Positions 1-7,732 are shown, numbered from the stretch's first letter. The stretch: 46,262 nucleotides of DNA from Mucilaginibacter sp. (GCA_025352225.1 JANXTT010000005.1:1-46262); one strand, 5' to 3'. Notes: generated by a model not told the origin, from the letters alone. A program made the numbers and translations.

Positions 1-597
1 CGGGCAAACTTTATCTTTCATGGCATTTTTCCATAATGTTCTGAATGTTCTAAAGTAAACACTGCGTGTAGTAGTTGCGCATTTTCGCTCTAATAAATAC
101 GCTTCGTATTTTAAAATAAATTCAAGTCCTACACTGGTAAAGTCAATATCCTTTTCTTTTATGAAATTGGATAGGCTATTTTTTGTGGATTGGAAAGTAG
201 CCGCGTAACCCAACCTGTTTTGAGTTTTAAGCAATTCAATTTGCTGGTCGAAATAGGCTAAAAGTTTACCCGCTTTGGGTTGAACAGCACCGCCCGTATA
301 TTTTCTGACCATTGCCTTGACATCTTCAAATGATATAGGTGCATTATTCCGACCTGCCGATAAGACAAATAAATCAACCTCTGATGAGATGGTCGATAGT
401 AATAAATTGACAGATTTATGGTTAGCATGATTTTTATTTACACGTTGCTCCTTTTCCTCCCAGTTTTCTAAACTGCTGTATTTCTTAGTAGAAACTAATT
501 GATCCTTTCGGTTTATAGTAATACGCAGCATAATAGGAAAAGCCGAACCATTGGGATTACTTTGCGGACGCAAAATAAATTTTGTGGATACTGACAT
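1..597 (-). CDS. Tyrosine site-specific integrase, N-terminal part (cut by window edge)
   Basis: The reading frame is open from an ATG at 597 to the window edge, giving 199 residues with no stop, so the C-terminal catalytic domain lies outside. It begins MSVSTKFILRPQSN, the arm-DNA-binding style start of Bacteroidota integrases, with a beta-rich stretch containing LRITINRKDQ and a fixed-Trp segment SLENWEEKE. From about residue 100 a SAM-like core-binding domain follows (KAGKLLAYFDQQIELLK, then LEFILKYEAYLLERK and TTTRSVYFRTFRTLWKNAM). The R-H-R-Y catalytic residues cannot be checked. The gene points away from the tRNA-Ala fragment about 190 bp upstream, the usual arrangement for an integrase sitting at one end of its island. 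It probably catalyses integration and excision at that tRNA gene, by inference from position. The family call is firm; whether the protein is intact is unknown. Confidence 0.88.
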   Translation of the reverse strand, partial: MSVSTKFILRPQSNPNGSAFPIMLRITINRKDQLVSTKKYSSLENWEEKEQRVNKNHANHKSVNLLLSTISSEVDLFVLSAGRNNAPISFEDVKAMVRKYTGGAVQPKAGKLLAYFDQQIELLKTQNRLGYAATFQSTKNSLSNFIKEKDIDFTSVGLEFILKYEAYLLERKCATTTRSVYFRTFRTLWKNAMKDKVCP

Positions 598-632
598 AGC
601 TAATTTTTTTAATCGTTACTTATCTTTAATTT

Positions 633-658
633 GTTGGACTAAATAAATTTAGTCCAAC
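633..658. promoter_or_regulatory. Perfect 26-bp palindrome upstream of the integrase
   Basis: Arm GTTGGACTAAAT (633-644), two-base spacer AA, and the exact reverse complement ATTTAGTCCAAC (647-658). A third half-site, TAGTCCAACA, follows at 661-670. It lies 36 bp upstream of the integrase start codon. It could be an operator for autoregulation or for an excision factor, or part of the arm-type integrase binding sites; the sequence does not decide between these. Confidence 0.6.
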
Positions 659-671
659 ATTAGTCCAACAT
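650..671. repeat. Tandem 11-bp direct repeat, integrase side of att core
   Basis: TAGTCCAACAT occurs at 650-660 and again at 661-671, nearly perfect and head to tail with an 11-bp period. A similar pair sits on the other side of the att core at 878-899. Such spaced short repeats around a core are what arm-type binding sites of tyrosine recombinases look like. The binding role is inferred. Confidence 0.55.
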
Positions 672-784
672 TTCTTGTCTAACCCTACTTAAGCAAACCT
701 AAGTAAAATGACTTAATCAATTGATAATGATAAATATACGAAAAATTATCAAACCCACAAATTTTAAAATTAGCCGAAATTAAG

Positions 785-828
785 GCATGGCATGCAAGAG
801 GTCATCGGTTCGACTCCGATATTCTCCA
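785..828 (+). other. att site: 3' fragment of tRNA-Ala(GGC)
   Basis: The stretch folds as the 3' part of a tRNA: last two bases of the anticodon stem, loop ATGGCAT (787-793) with anticodon GGC (789-791), stem GCAAG (794-798), variable loop AGGTC, T arm ATCGG-TTCGACT-CCGAT (804-820), acceptor strand ATTCTCC and discriminator A at 828, then CC. Bases left of 785 do not continue the tRNA: the expected CTTGC is AAGGC and no D arm exists. It is therefore a duplicated target end rather than a functional tRNA. GCATGGCATGC (785-795) is a perfect palindrome centred on the anticodon, a typical crossover core. The intact tRNA should lie at the other end of the island. Confidence 0.82.
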
Positions 829-834
829 CCTGAT

Positions 835-875
835 AATCAAGGCTTTTAGGATAATTTCTAAGAGCCTGATTTTTT
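835..875 (+). terminator. Terminator-like hairpin downstream of the tRNA fragment
   Basis: Arm AATCAAGGCTTTTAG (835-849) pairs imperfectly with CTAAGAGCCTGATT (858-871) and is followed by a T run to 875. Its position directly after the tRNA 3' end suggests it was the terminator of the original tRNA-Ala gene. Confidence 0.6.
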
Positions 876-877
876 GT

Positions 878-899
878 TGGTACAACATAGGTACAACAC
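878..899. repeat. Tandem 11-bp direct repeat, distal side of att core
   Basis: TGGTACAACAT (878-888) is followed by AGGTACAACAC (889-899). They share the pattern GTnCAACA and the 11-bp period with the pair at 650-671, in the same orientation. A binding site of a related recombinase is a reasonable reading. It lies on the side that should be chromosome or an older element. Confidence 0.5.
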
Positions 900-1257
900 C
901 TTCCTTTATTTTTATTGTGTTTTCTTTACCGCCAACTGCGTGAAAACCTGAAATCGTCAGATTTTTTAGCCGAAATTTCTTCTCTGAGATGATTTTATTA
1001 GTATAAAAATATAAAAAATTCTTTTCTTAGCTAAAAGCTTAGTATTGAGTACATGCCTTTTGATACACTTTTAAAATCTCATCTATCAATGAGTCTGCAG
1101 CTCTGATTATGACAAACTTGAATTAAGGAAATTTGTAAAACAGAAAGGTAGGATAAAAAAATTATATTTGATACAAGTTAGCAGGCATGTGGCTGTTGAC
1201 GGTATCAGCCCCAATAGTTATTGTAAAAAATGAAATTAGGTAAATTGGATTAATTAT
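900..1257. other. Gene-free AT-rich stretch after the att site
   Basis: I see no convincing gene here. A short leftward frame around 1055-1120 reads like a protein C-terminus (ADSLIDEILKVYQKA) but is too short and isolated to call. The stretch probably holds the promoter of the following lipoprotein gene. Confidence 0.4.
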
Positions 1258-1938
1258 ATGAGATACATACGAATATTACTTTTAAACTTAACTTTTGGAC
1301 TGATTCTTTTCGGATGCAACTCTGATATGAAATCTAATGCTTCGAATAAAATCGATTCCAATATTAAATCTAACGCTTCGGCAAAACCAAAGTCTGAAAG
1401 GATAAAATCCTCTAATTATAAAGATAAAGATGAGATTCAGGCTCTTATTAGACAGATGCTTATATGGGCTGATTCTAAAAGTGCAATCGATGTGCTTCCA
1501 GTTTTGAGTAAAGATAGCATTTGTGTTGGATTTGATTTTAACAGGCAAAATCTAAATCTTGAGAAATTAAGAAAAACTGGATTTTTCGCTGATGAGTTCA
1601 TTGATAACTATAATAGTATTGCACATACGCTTGACACAAAAATAAAAAACAAAGAATTCGAGAAGTGGAATATTTATGAACTTCCAACATTTAATTTTGC
1701 TAATGATGTGAGCCCTTGGTGTTCATGTCAGGATAATATGCCCTGGGACAATATAGAGGTTGAGCCTATTAAACTTAGCAATGATAAAGGAGAATTGAAA
1801 TGGAATTGGGGAAAACTTGATTCACGCGTTGATTCGAGTTGGAAAGACTTCTCATATACATTTAGGGTTGTTAAAGTAGATGACAAATGGAAAATTTCCT
1901 ATTTGCAAGGATTTGATTATAAAGAAAGTATTAAATAA
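1258..1938 (+). CDS. Lipoprotein of unknown function, NTF2-like C-terminus
   Basis: A 226-residue protein with a lipoprotein signal peptide: a hydrophobic run ending in the lipobox LFGC, so Cys20 is the likely lipidated residue. A Ser/Asn/Lys-rich linker follows to about residue 55. The mature domain begins with EIQALIRQMLIWADSK and ends FRVVKVDDKWKISYLQGFDY, a helix-then-sheet pattern resembling DUF3828/NTF2-like secreted domains; this is a weak resemblance by eye. A WCSCQDNMPW segment near residue 155 carries two close cysteines. It is probably exported to the periplasm or outer membrane. It stands alone between the att site and a traN remnant, so it may be accessory cargo. No function can be assigned. 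Confidence 0.75.
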   Translation: MRYIRILLLNLTFGLILFGCNSDMKSNASNKIDSNIKSNASAKPKSERIKSSNYKDKDEIQALIRQMLIWADSKSAIDVLPVLSKDSICVGFDFNRQNLNLEKLRKTGFFADEFIDNYNSIAHTLDTKIKNKEFEKWNIYELPTFNFANDVSPWCSCQDNMPWDNIEVEPIKLSNDKGELKWNWGKLDSRVDSSWKDFSYTFRVVKVDDKWKISYLQGFDYKESIK

Positions 1939-2014
1939 TAAAGAAATAATAACTTCTTTTTTGTTGCAATTATGCGAATGCTAATTATATGATGAGTCCT
2001 TGCTGTTCAGATCC

Positions 2015-2131
2015 ATGGATATTAGTAACAGGTCCAACCTGCCATATGATGTCGATTTCATCCGTTTTTATATCAGGGATTTAAAAACTGTTGCCCGGAT
2101 GGCAACCCACGAGCAGGAAATAGTCCCATAG
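2015..2131 (+). pseudogene. traN: Remnant of conjugative-transposon protein TraN (DUF4138)
   Basis: A 38-codon frame reads MDISNRSNLPYDVDFIRFYI then RDLKTVARMATHEQEIVP and a stop. This matches the conserved core of TraN from Bacteroidota conjugative transposons as I remember it (N.S.. YDIDFIRFYIRD.K..KRTA.QE.E..P). Full TraN is roughly 270-330 residues; the signal peptide, N-terminal part and C-terminal strands are missing. No other tra gene is next to it. The scrap shows that an ICE-type element once occupied this side of the att site. It cannot be functional. Confidence 0.72.
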
Positions 2132-2254
2132 TCAAGCCTGAATAAACACACATATGGGTAGCATCAATAAAAGAAATCATGAAAGGAACGTTATTTTAAA
2201 TTATCTTACAAATTGCTTTTAATTCTGAAAAGACTTGCTCATTGAAATGCATAG

Positions 2255-2368
2255 TTATATGCAAGTCAATATAATATTCATGACTTTTTTAAATTTGTCT
2301 AAGTCCGCCTCTAAAACAGATATGGCTTCAGTTAGTTTGTGCCGCTCTTTATCATCAAAACGTTCCAT
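2255..2368 (-). CDS. Possible 37-residue ORF overlapping the preceding remnant
   Basis: The ATG at 2368 opens a frame beginning MERFDDKERHKLTEAI, rich in charged residues and predicted helical. It overlaps by 14 bp the end of the unrecognised reading frame that stops at 2355. Such overlaps suggest translational coupling of two genes in the ancestral locus. I do not recognise it, and its upstream partner looks broken, so it may be a relic. Confidence 0.35.
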   Translation of the reverse strand: MERFDDKERHKLTEAISVLEADLDKFKKVMNIILTCI

Positions 2369-2713
2369 TTTTCAAAACATCCTTGCTCGTGGCAAAATCG
2401 AAAGGGTCATATCCAATGACCACCCTCTTGATGTTATTCTGCGCAGCAGCAATATCAGTCGGCGAACGCTTGTTGAAATCAACAAAAGTTGGCGGACCCG
2501 GAATAGCGGGAGCAAGCATACCCAGCCGCGTTTCAACGGTAGGTGTCGGCGTTTTCATCATATCCTGTAATTTTTGCCGGGCAATCGCATACATTTTGCT
2601 ATCGTCCCATTTGCTGGTATTATTAAATAACGCGCCCGTAGCAACACCAAAATATGCTTTGGCTTTTAATAGCACAACACGTTATATTTATATCCAGCTG
2701 GCATAAAGGCCAT
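2355..2713 (-). pseudogene. Unrecognised gene, apparently frameshifted
   Basis: A leftward frame with protein-like composition (AYFGVATGALFNNTSKWDD, MYAIARQKLQDMM, RVVIGYDPFDFATSKD) ends at 2355 but has no ATG at its left boundary; an in-frame stop lies at 2682-2684. In another frame, an ATG at 2713 (four bases after the rhamnosidase stop codon) gives MAFMPAGYKYNV. Removing five bases (TTGTG, after GTG) would join it to LLKAKAYFG. A 5-bp tandem insertion is therefore a plausible cause of inactivation. I do not recognise the family. The spacing suggests it was co-transcribed with the rhamnosidase. Sequencing error is an alternative explanation. Confidence 0.45.
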
Positions 2714-2717
2714 GTTT

Positions 2718-5700
2718 TTAATAGTTACCCTTATTTTCATTGTATGAATAATCAGTTTCAAAATGATATTTGCCTGATTTAACCCGGTAACTGGCCACGC
2801 CATTCTTAAATCCAATAAGCTTTATCGTTGCACTGTTATTTATCAGCAAACCAGATTCGGTGATACTTGTGGTATCGTCAGCAGGCATATCTAATCTCGT
2901 TTCTGTATTTGCAGGGATTGCTATATCTGCGATAAATTTATGTCCTTCGCACTTCCAGTCTATACTGATCCTGCCATAACCTGAATCATAATAACCCTTT
3001 GCAGCAAGCAGCTCTGTTGCACTATCGGGTTGCGGGCATAGGATGAATTTTTTAAATCCTGGATAATCCGGGTCAGGCTGAATACCTAAAACAGATTGAA
3101 ATAACCAAGCCCCAACAGCCCCTCCACATGAAGGCATCTGCGCACCACTGCCATGCCAATCTTCCTGAAAAACGCCTACCTTGGTTAAGGTATTCCAGCT
3201 TGGGTAATCCTTTTTATTGATCATTTTATTAGCCAATACTGATTCATGATGATTTGCTAATGTTTGCAGCAGATAATTGATAGATACAAAGCCAGTTCCT
3301 ATATGATCGCTCCTCAAATGTATGGCATCAACAAGCCTCTGATAGGTCAAGTCACTTTTATGGTCAGGAACCATTCCTAAAGCCAATGGCAAAACCTGTC
3401 CTGTCTGGCTATTGGTACTATCACCGTATAGCCCGGTTTGAGGATTGAAATATTTTTTATTGAACCTGTTTTTTACATCATTAGCAATAGCTGCATACTT
3501 TAAAGCATCCTGTTTGTTACCCAACAGGCCAGCTGTTTTACTTACTATTTTAGCAAAGTTATACCAGGCCGGCATGGTTGTCATCGGTGTTGGCACGGCA
3601 TGTTGGGTTTTTGTATACGGATTATTCCAGTCGCCGGCGCCATTCCAGATAATCATCTTTTCTTTAGCGGCCACAGTATCCAGGTTTTGAGCAAAGTATG
3701 TATAATCGTCCCAGTTCTTCCCTTCGCCGGTTTCAGCTATCCTACCTAAAAAATCCACGTATCGACGCATCGCATTATACCCTTTTTCGAGTATCTGTCT
3801 GTTGCCATAATACTGATAATGTTCCCATGGCAAAAAAACGATCATACCGCTCCACCAAGGCGAATTCCAATCATACACCTGTCTGTTTACCATCGGTACA
3901 ACAGACCCCAGATATCCCTGATCGTCCTGATTATCTGCCATGTCATTCCACCATCGCCAATATAAGTCACGTACATCAGTAAAGTAAGCTGCCGTATTAA
4001 ACATATTCTGTACATCCTGTGTCCAGCCTTGCTTCTCCCGGTTGGGATCAGCCGGAAAATCATTGATATAATTACGGTGGCTACGCATAGCAACCTCAAA
4101 CAGATTATTGAGGTACGGATTGGAACAGGTAAAAGAACCCGCATCTTTCAGATCAGCATTGATATATTGTATACTAATGTCTTCTACCCGAAGAGGCTCT
4201 TTTAAACCCTCCACCTTAATATCTGTAGGGCCCGGCTGAATAATGAAGCGTGGAGATAGTAAAGCGAGACCATCTTTGGCTAAAATAAAGGTCAATTTTG
4301 CCATATTATAACCCGGTCCGCTACCTGTAATGGTAATTTGCTGCCCGGCCTTGCCATTAACTTTTAATAAGGGCCAACCAACAGAAGCGGTTTCAAAATA
4401 CGCATGGTCATCGTGTACTTTAATAGGTTTAATGATACCATTTATTCGGTTCGGTGGCCCTGATCGTGCTACAAGTTTGCCCGGAAGCCCCTGGATATCT
4501 TTTACGCTAAACCAATCTGCATCATTGTATTGCGGTTTATCCCAAGCTGTTTTTTGCAAACGGCGATCTTCGGCATACCCTGTCCATACATCGTTAAATG
4601 TTATTTCGCTGCGCAACCATTTCCATGTACCATCTGTTACAATAGTTTGCTGGCTTCCGTCTTCATACTTTAATTGCGCCTGTAGCATCAACCGGGGCGG
4701 GCCATCACCGTTTTGCCGCTGGCCAAAACCTAAGGACGGCGTACTAAAAAAACCATTACCCAAAACGGCACCGATAACGTTTTCTCCTTTGTTTAGTAAA
4801 CCCGTAATGTTATAAGTAGCATACATTATCCTTTTACTGTAATCAGTAAAAGGCGGGCCCAAAACTTCATCGCCTACTTTTTTACCATTTATTGTAATAT
4901 CTGCCATGCCTAAAGCGGCAAAATATAATATAGCTTCTTTTATCTTTTTAGGTGCTTGGAATGTTTTACGGAACATGGGTGCGGCAACAGAAGGGCAGGC
5001 ATCCGGAGGGCATATGTCGCCATCATTTTGGGATGGCATTCCATCAACCAGAAATGGGGCGTGGCCATGTTCCCAGCCAGTACCATATTCTCGGGTAAAT
5101 TTCATTAATGCCACATTCTTACCCGTCGAAAAAACTTCCATCTGCTTTACTGTAGTCATCTTTTTATTGTTACCCAAAACTTGCAAACGGATAAAACGAT
5201 ACTTTGCAGGTTTGAGGCGAAATACCTGTTCGCCGATGGTTTTAAGCTGATAATCCTGACTACTTTGGTCGGTTAAAACTTGATGATGAACGAAATTAAA
5301 TTCATTTGAACCTAATACTTTAAAACGAAGCGGGAATGATGCACTATCACCTGGAAATAGTTTGATCATTTCAATTGGCATTGATTTACCTAAATCCACG
5401 TCTGCCCATCCGCCTTTTACACCTAATTGAAAGCCTTTCGGACGAAATTCGGGTGGCGTAAACCACTTGGAAGCAGTAATCCAATGTGACTTCCAATCCG
5501 ACGGATGCAATAAGCCCATTCGCCAAGTCGCTGTCTCACTCCATGCCGACGCATTTCCTTTTTCATCCCAGAGCCTTACTTTCCAATAATAAGCCCGACC
5601 CGACAGCAATGGCTTGCCGCCATAAGGTACATAGCGATTTTGGCCGCAATGCTTTTTCGCACTATCCCAAATATCTCCTTTATTTTGCAATAGGTTATTT

Positions 5701-5900
5701 ACAGATGATGCCACCAATAGGTGATAGGCTGTTTGCATTGCCCCCCGCCTTGAGGATATGATCTGCCAGCTTAACCGGGGATGGGTATCATCAATACAGA
5801 TAGGCTCTTTTTCATAATTACAGCTTAGATTAGCTGCTGTTTGAGCAAAAAGCGAAACATAAGTAATAAGGAAAAATAAAAGCAAACAGGTTTTACGCAT
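2718..5900 (-). CDS. Secreted alpha-L-rhamnosidase, GH78
   Basis: A 1060-residue protein that should release terminal alpha-L-rhamnose from plant polysaccharides or glycosides, in the periplasm or outside. It has an N-terminal signal peptide (MRKTCLLLFFLITYVSLFAQ). Next comes a fibronectin-III-like rhamnosidase N-terminal domain (HPRLSWQI near residue 40; YYWKVRLWDEKGN near 105), then an inserted discoidin-like segment around 150-265. The Bac_rhamnosid_N domain includes GPPFTDYSKRIMYATY near 350, followed by the (alpha/alpha)6 barrel. The barrel carries the GH78 signature DFPADPNREKQGWTQD near 612-627 and EDWHGSGAQMPSCGGA near 920, and the C-terminal domain has GIQPDPDYPGFKK. Length is usual for multidomain GH78 enzymes. 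A frameshifted gene follows four bases after the stop. No SusC/SusD or sigma/anti-sigma pair is adjacent. Confidence 0.93.
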   Translation of the reverse strand: MRKTCLLLFFLITYVSLFAQTAANLSCNYEKEPICIDDTHPRLSWQIISSRRGAMQTAYHLLVASSVNNLLQNKGDIWDSAKKHCGQNRYVPYGGKPLLSGRAYYWKVRLWDEKGNASAWSETATWRMGLLHPSDWKSHWITASKWFTPPEFRPKGFQLGVKGGWADVDLGKSMPIEMIKLFPGDSASFPLRFKVLGSNEFNFVHHQVLTDQSSQDYQLKTIGEQVFRLKPAKYRFIRLQVLGNNKKMTTVKQMEVFSTGKNVALMKFTREYGTGWEHGHAPFLVDGMPSQNDGDICPPDACPSVAAPMFRKTFQAPKKIKEAILYFAALGMADITINGKKVGDEVLGPPFTDYSKRIMYATYNITGLLNKGENVIGAVLGNGFFSTPSLGFGQRQNGDGPPRLMLQAQLKYEDGSQQTIVTDGTWKWLRSEITFNDVWTGYAEDRRLQKTAWDKPQYNDADWFSVKDIQGLPGKLVARSGPPNRINGIIKPIKVHDDHAYFETASVGWPLLKVNGKAGQQITITGSGPGYNMAKLTFILAKDGLALLSPRFIIQPGPTDIKVEGLKEPLRVEDISIQYINADLKDAGSFTCSNPYLNNLFEVAMRSHRNYINDFPADPNREKQGWTQDVQNMFNTAAYFTDVRDLYWRWWNDMADNQDDQGYLGSVVPMVNRQVYDWNSPWWSGMIVFLPWEHYQYYGNRQILEKGYNAMRRYVDFLGRIAETGEGKNWDDYTYFAQNLDTVAAKEKMIIWNGAGDWNNPYTKTQHAVPTPMTTMPAWYNFAKIVSKTAGLLGNKQDALKYAAIANDVKNRFNKKYFNPQTGLYGDSTNSQTGQVLPLALGMVPDHKSDLTYQRLVDAIHLRSDHIGTGFVSINYLLQTLANHHESVLANKMINKKDYPSWNTLTKVGVFQEDWHGSGAQMPSCGGAVGAWLFQSVLGIQPDPDYPGFKKFILCPQPDSATELLAAKGYYDSGYGRISIDWKCEGHKFIADIAIPANTETRLDMPADDTTSITESGLLINNSATIKLIGFKNGVASYRVKSGKYHFETDYSYNENKGNY

Positions 5901-6377
5901 TAAGTGGAGGTGTTGTTATTGGTTAAGCAAATATTATAAATTAGGTTTAATTATAATGGTAATAGCCTCTTTTTTATTTATAAAAGTTGTTGACTTGCTT
6001 ACGCTTGGGATTATTCCGAATGGCCGACAAACCAGAAAAAGAAACTTCAGCGCATCATATAAATTAGTTTCGTTCTTAATATTTATACAAAAGGATGCTT
6101 CAAAAGCTGTACCCCTTATTAAGGTAATGATATTTATACTGTAGTTTTTTCACATATCGGAAGTGTATTGAATACTTTCAGCTCATTGCCATTTTCGCAA
6201 CTAAAATTGAAGATACATGGGTATTTTGGGGTGTTTTTAATTAGTATAAAGTCGCTAGTATCAGGTATCAAGTATTTTTTAAAACGGGACATGGGTAAAA
6301 ATGGGTGTTTTTAAAATAGTATCAGGTGTGTTTTTTGTCTTGCTACTTGATACTAGCTACTTGATACTAAAACACAG
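5901..6377. other. Gene-free region with degenerate repeats
   Basis: No convincing gene. The right part carries an imperfect repeat: CATGGGT-N6-GGGTGTTTTTAA occurs at 6216-6240 and 6290-6314 (20 of 25 bases shared), and AGTATCAGGT occurs at 6257-6266 and 6318-6327. TACTTGATACTA occurs twice, at 6344-6355 and 6358-6369, with an inverted relative at 6256-6274. The left part probably holds the rhamnosidase promoter. Confidence 0.5.
6344..6369. repeat. Tandem TACTTGATACTA repeat with inverted copy upstream
   Basis: Two exact copies of TACTTGATACTA separated by GC, opposed by TAGTATCAGGTATCAAGTA at 6256-6274. The opposed copies could form a long stem on the transcript of either strand. The feel is that of a dispersed extragenic repeat, which one window cannot prove. 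Confidence 0.5.
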
Positions 6378-6411
6378 CTTGTTATTAATTTTAATTAAAA
6401 GTAATAACAAG
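6378..6411 (-). terminator. Hairpin overlapping the end of the 372-residue gene
   Basis: CTTGTTATTA (6378-6387) and TAATAACAAG (6402-6411) form a perfect 10-bp stem that includes the last codons and the stop codon (6391-6393) of the leftward gene. The T tract after it is short and broken, so termination would be weak. Confidence 0.45.
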
Positions 6412-7509
6412 CGTGTTATCTTTTTTATCAATCATTTCCAAAAACTCAGTGCCTTTTTTATCAATAACTGGCTTGTTCCACATGTCGAGATCGAGCGAAT
6501 TCATAAAATCTTCCCGCGCTTTTCTGTAGGCTTTTTGCTTGTATTTTACTACGGACCTCAGGTAATAATAACTTTTTATAGGTTGATATTGAGCAAGCTC
6601 CTTATTTGTTAAATGGCCATGTTTTATAAAATAATCTATTGATGCAGTCATCAAATCTTCAGCGGCGGTATAGTTACCCAGCAATATGTCGCACTGGGCA
6701 ATTTCTAAGTTCGCTTTCACATGCAGGTAATGCTCCTCAAATGTGTGGTACTGGCGGGCTATTTTCATTATAGTTTTTATACTATCAAGATAATCAAGAT
6801 GATTTGGTTGCTGTTTAAAGGCCCTCCATAAAGTATCAGCCAAATCAAACGACCCGCGTTCTTTGTCATAATGATATGCGCTTGATTTTAGATAATAACG
6901 CATATAGTTTTCGTGATCATTTAACCCCTTATAGGCTTCGTAAGTTCTAAAATTAGTAAATCTATTTTCATACCCTGGTTTATTAATATGGTTTAAATAG
7001 GTTGTTAAGGAGTCGTGGCACATTAATGCCGTTTTATAATCTTTTTTCTTATAGAGATAATAATCCATTTTATTATCATACATTCTCTCAATTGCAGATT
7101 GTTCCGCTCCTGTTTGTTCAAAAGTAGCCGAAAGGTCTTTTATTCGGGTAACTTCCTTTGCTTTTGCATAGGCCTCATAAGACGCATCCTCGGCAGCGGT
7201 ATGTGTTCCTTTTGCCGCTCTAGCATCTATGGAGTCTTGTACTTTAACCCATTGTCGGTTTTCCATAAGTTCAAACTCACTTGTACCTTTATAAGGAGGC
7301 GTCTGGATTGGATTTTCAGTTGAATTGGTTTTAGTAGGAGTGGGTTGTATGTTTTGCCTCTTTCGTTGCGCTTCGGCTTGGTCTTCGGCTTTTATTTCTT
7401 CAACACGCTCTTTCATTGCACTGCCGGGGGTATAGGGTTTTGGATTTGTACTTTGCCCCGCTACATGGAATGAAACACTTATAAAAACGAGGAGTATTAT
7501 TTTTTTCAT
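6391..7509 (-). CDS. Secreted helical-repeat protein of unknown function
   Basis: A 372-residue protein with a clear signal peptide (MKKIILLVFISVSFHVAGQ), so periplasmic or exported. Residues 20-100 are charged and Pro/Thr-rich (PTPTKTNSTENPIQTPPY), probably unstructured. From about 120 on it is helical with TPR/SEL1-like spacing: YDNKMDYYLYKKKDYKTAL, LEIAQCDILLGNYTAAEDLM and YYLRSVVKYKQKAYRKARED are repeat-like helix pairs. Such proteins usually serve as scaffolds; I cannot name a partner. It is transcribed in the same direction as its neighbours but separated from them by more than 200 bp, so probably monocistronic. The start is the ATG directly before the signal peptide. Confidence 0.72.
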   Translation of the reverse strand: MKKIILLVFISVSFHVAGQSTNPKPYTPGSAMKERVEEIKAEDQAEAQRKRQNIQPTPTKTNSTENPIQTPPYKGTSEFELMENRQWVKVQDSIDARAAKGTHTAAEDASYEAYAKAKEVTRIKDLSATFEQTGAEQSAIERMYDNKMDYYLYKKKDYKTALMCHDSLTTYLNHINKPGYENRFTNFRTYEAYKGLNDHENYMRYYLKSSAYHYDKERGSFDLADTLWRAFKQQPNHLDYLDSIKTIMKIARQYHTFEEHYLHVKANLEIAQCDILLGNYTAAEDLMTASIDYFIKHGHLTNKELAQYQPIKSYYYLRSVVKYKQKAYRKAREDFMNSLDLDMWNKPVIDKKGTEFLEMIDKKDNTLVITFN

Positions 7510-7732
7510 GATGTGATAAGCTGATTGTCAATTGCTAAGATAATAACAAATGATAAAACCGTAAAATATTGACCTATTTTAAGTGGGTAACTGCTTAAAC
7601 CAACTCACGTTGTATTTAAACTGCAGGTACATCATACACAGTCCCTTTGCTTACGCCTTTTAAATATACCGAAAATTATTGATAAACTCCCATAAAAAGT
7701 AACAATAACCGCCTTTTGCAGGTACTTTAAAT

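Noticed and set aside
785..828. Functional tRNA-Ala gene
   Set aside because: The 5' acceptor strand, D arm and most of the 5' anticodon stem are missing; the sequence left of 785 does not pair.
878..899. CRISPR-like repeat array
   Set aside because: Only two 11-bp units without spacers; no cas genes. Recombinase arm sites fit better.
2255..2368. Third member of the RFD small-protein family
   Set aside because: MERFDDKERHKLTEAI and EADLDKFKK recall the family core, but extra residues break the spacing and the frame overlaps a broken gene, so the resemblance is probably chance.
5956..6144. Rightward 62-residue reading frame in the gap after the rhamnosidase
   Set aside because: AT-driven hydrophobic composition, no recognisable signal or neighbours, and it lies in the likely rhamnosidase promoter region.
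6301..6612. Rightward 103-residue frame overlapping the TPR-like gene
   Set aside because: It lies antisense to the end of a better-supported leftward gene and across the repeat region; composition is that of an antisense shadow.
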